Shown here: piece after piece, positions 6,876 through 7,212 of the stretch | How positions within the stretch are numbered: the stretch's first letter is position 1 | How the letters are laid out: every line of letters starts with the position of its first letter | Origin: Candidatus Babelota bacterium | Lineage (GTDB): Bacteria; Babelota; Babeliae; Babelales; Babelaceae | Length of the DNA stretch: 7,212 nt | Reading direction: 5' to 3' | NCBI GenBank assembly: GCA_003174035.1 | Contig: PRDV01000036.1 | Span: 1-7,212 of the forward strand | Program-made: the position numbers and the translations under genes | The notes under the pieces: generated by a model | Told to the model about the DNA's origin: nothing | The model's database searches: none | What the model saw: only the letters and a program-made list of their open reading frames with translations

Positions 6876-6928
6876 TTGCTGAACAAAAGGAAGTTGCATC
6901 ACCTGCACCTGCATCTCCTGCTCAATAA
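6857..6928 (+). pseudogene. Possible out-of-frame original C-terminus of the lipase
   Basis: Read in the frame beginning at 6857, the DNA encodes 23 residues (AAAQAVIAEQKEVASPAPAS then PAQ) and a TAA at 6926-6928, 18 bases before the terminator. The composition, Ala/Glu/Gln followed by a Pro-Ala tail, looks like a natural protein end. In the annotated frame the lipase stops at 6875. A one-base loss around 6854-6857 would explain this. It may be a true mutation or a sequence error. The open stretch is short, so chance is possible. Confidence 0.35.
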
Positions 6929-6945
6929 TATACTAGAGACTTTTT

Positions 6946-6981
6946 AAAACCCATGTCGGTTTAGCCCGGCATGGGTTTTTT
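6946..6981 (+). terminator. Rho-independent terminator after the lipase gene
   Basis: AAAACCCATG (6946-6955) pairs with CATGGGTTTT (6970-6979). Inside it TCGG pairs with CCGG through one G-T wobble, giving a 14-pair stem with a six-base loop (6960-6965) and a run of six T at 6976-6981. The A-rich left arm means it could also stop transcription arriving from the right. Confidence 0.92.
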
Positions 6982-7085
6982 GTGATGCAATGATCTTTTT
7001 AACTGCATTGCTTTTCAAGTAGCAATTGACATTTCTTGAAAAACTGCCAGCCTCAAAGAAAGAACATTATTGCAGGAGGCAGCAT
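6982..7085. other. Intergenic stretch with weak inverted repeats
   Basis: No gene is recognised here. GCAATG (6987-6992) with CATTGC (7006-7011) and TTTTCAAG (7012-7019) with CTTGAAAA (7035-7042) form two small adjacent inverted repeats. A consensus TTGACA at 7026-7031 lacks a matching -10. AGGAGG at 7074-7079, four bases before an ATG at 7084, resembles a ribosome site, but the frame closes after 16 codons inside the mobile-element end. Confidence 0.4.
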
Positions 7086-7212
7086 GTCAACTACCGCGAG
7101 TCAACACCCGCGGCCTGCAAAGAGCCCATGTTGACCAACCTCAGCCAGGGCCTATGGGCTATCGGGCTACGTTATAATTAGGGCTTCAGAACACACCTAG
7201 GGATGCTTGCCA
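7086..7212 (-). mobile_element. Probable right end of an IS200/IS605-type (tnpB) element
   Basis: Read on the minus strand this segment ends with a hairpin, CCGCGGGT-GTTG-ACTCGCGG, followed by TAGTTGAC. This is the form I recall for the 3' ends of IS1341/tnpB elements (hairpin then GTAGTTGAC). On the plus strand the arms are 7094-7101 and 7106-7113 around CAAC, with a single A/C mismatch. Base composition jumps: 73 of 132 bases from 7081 on are G or C, against AT-rich flanks. The element body, and any tnpB or tnpA gene, would lie to the right of the window. The exact boundary near 7086 is inferred. I cannot see the other end. Confidence 0.6.
7086..7212 (-). ncRNA. Candidate omega-RNA (reRNA) of a TnpB element
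   Basis: TnpB nucleases use an RNA made from the 3' part of their own gene and the element's right end, with the guide taken from DNA just outside. Here the minus strand shows a stem of seven perfect pairs, AGCCCAT (7154-7160) with ATGGGCT (7123-7129), enclosing 24 bases. The terminal hairpin at 7094-7113 follows, then TAGTTGAC. The guide would then start at about 7085 and run leftward into the flank. Several GCCC/GGGC words could support a pseudoknot. The 5' end is outside the window. Confidence 0.45.
7178..7212 (-). CDS. Possible C-terminal end of a tnpB gene (partial)
   Basis: One minus-strand frame is open from the window edge to a TAA at 7178-7180 and encodes ASIPRCVLKP. It ends about 90 bases before the inferred element end, a spacing that fits tnpB genes, which stop inside or just before their omega-RNA. 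Ten codons are too few to identify a family; the call rests on position only. Confidence 0.25.
   Translation of the reverse strand, partial: ASIPRCVLKP

Noticed and set aside
7084..7134. Short frame ATG at 7084 with good ribosome site
   Set aside because: It encodes only 16 residues and runs through the hairpin of the element end, so it is not supported as a gene.

Overview
The window is AT-rich bacterial DNA with five intact protein genes, the edge of a mobile element at the right end, and no ribosomal, tRNA or core-metabolism gene. Four of the five proteins begin with a signal peptide. Their domains (a V8-like serine protease fused to Sel1 repeats, a Fic enzyme, ankyrin-flanked WD40-type blades, a tiny cysteine-rich peptide, a class 3 lipase) are of the kind found in bacteria that live in or on eukaryotic cells. 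The style recalls Candidatus Dependentiae (TM6) or other protist-associated lineages such as Chlamydiae or Legionellales. That placement is an inference from gene content and not from a marker gene.

Layout: 69-1778 (-) secreted protease with Sel1 repeats; 1779-2024 a divergent promoter region; 2025-3152 (+) class II Fic protein; 3153-3214 a short convergent gap without a recognisable terminator; 3215-4945 (-) secreted ankyrin/propeller protein; 4946-5154 a second divergent promoter region; 5155-5334 (+) 59-residue cysteine-rich secreted peptide with a strong terminator at 5353-5388; 5505-6875 (+) secreted class 3 lipase with a strong terminator at 6946-6981; 6982-7085 a short stretch with only weak inverted repeats; 7086-7212 a G+C-rich end that looks like the right end and omega-RNA region of an IS200/IS605-type (tnpB) element, whose body would lie beyond the window.

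Each gene appears to be a separate transcription unit. Upstream of all five I can place an extended -10 promoter of the form TGn-TAnnnn, four of them with a -35-like hexamer exactly 17 bases upstream. Genes are isolated from each other by terminators or opposite orientation, so no operon is visible. The common theme is export and probable action on host macromolecules (protein, lipid, host protein modification). A direct biochemical link between the genes cannot be shown from the sequence.

Points most worth a second look are the IS200/IS605 end with its predicted structured RNA, a likely frameshifted tail on the lipase gene, the propeller set between ankyrin-like segments, the recent 204-base duplication inside the Sel1 repeats, and the eight-cysteine micro-protein with a palindrome at its predicted transcription start.
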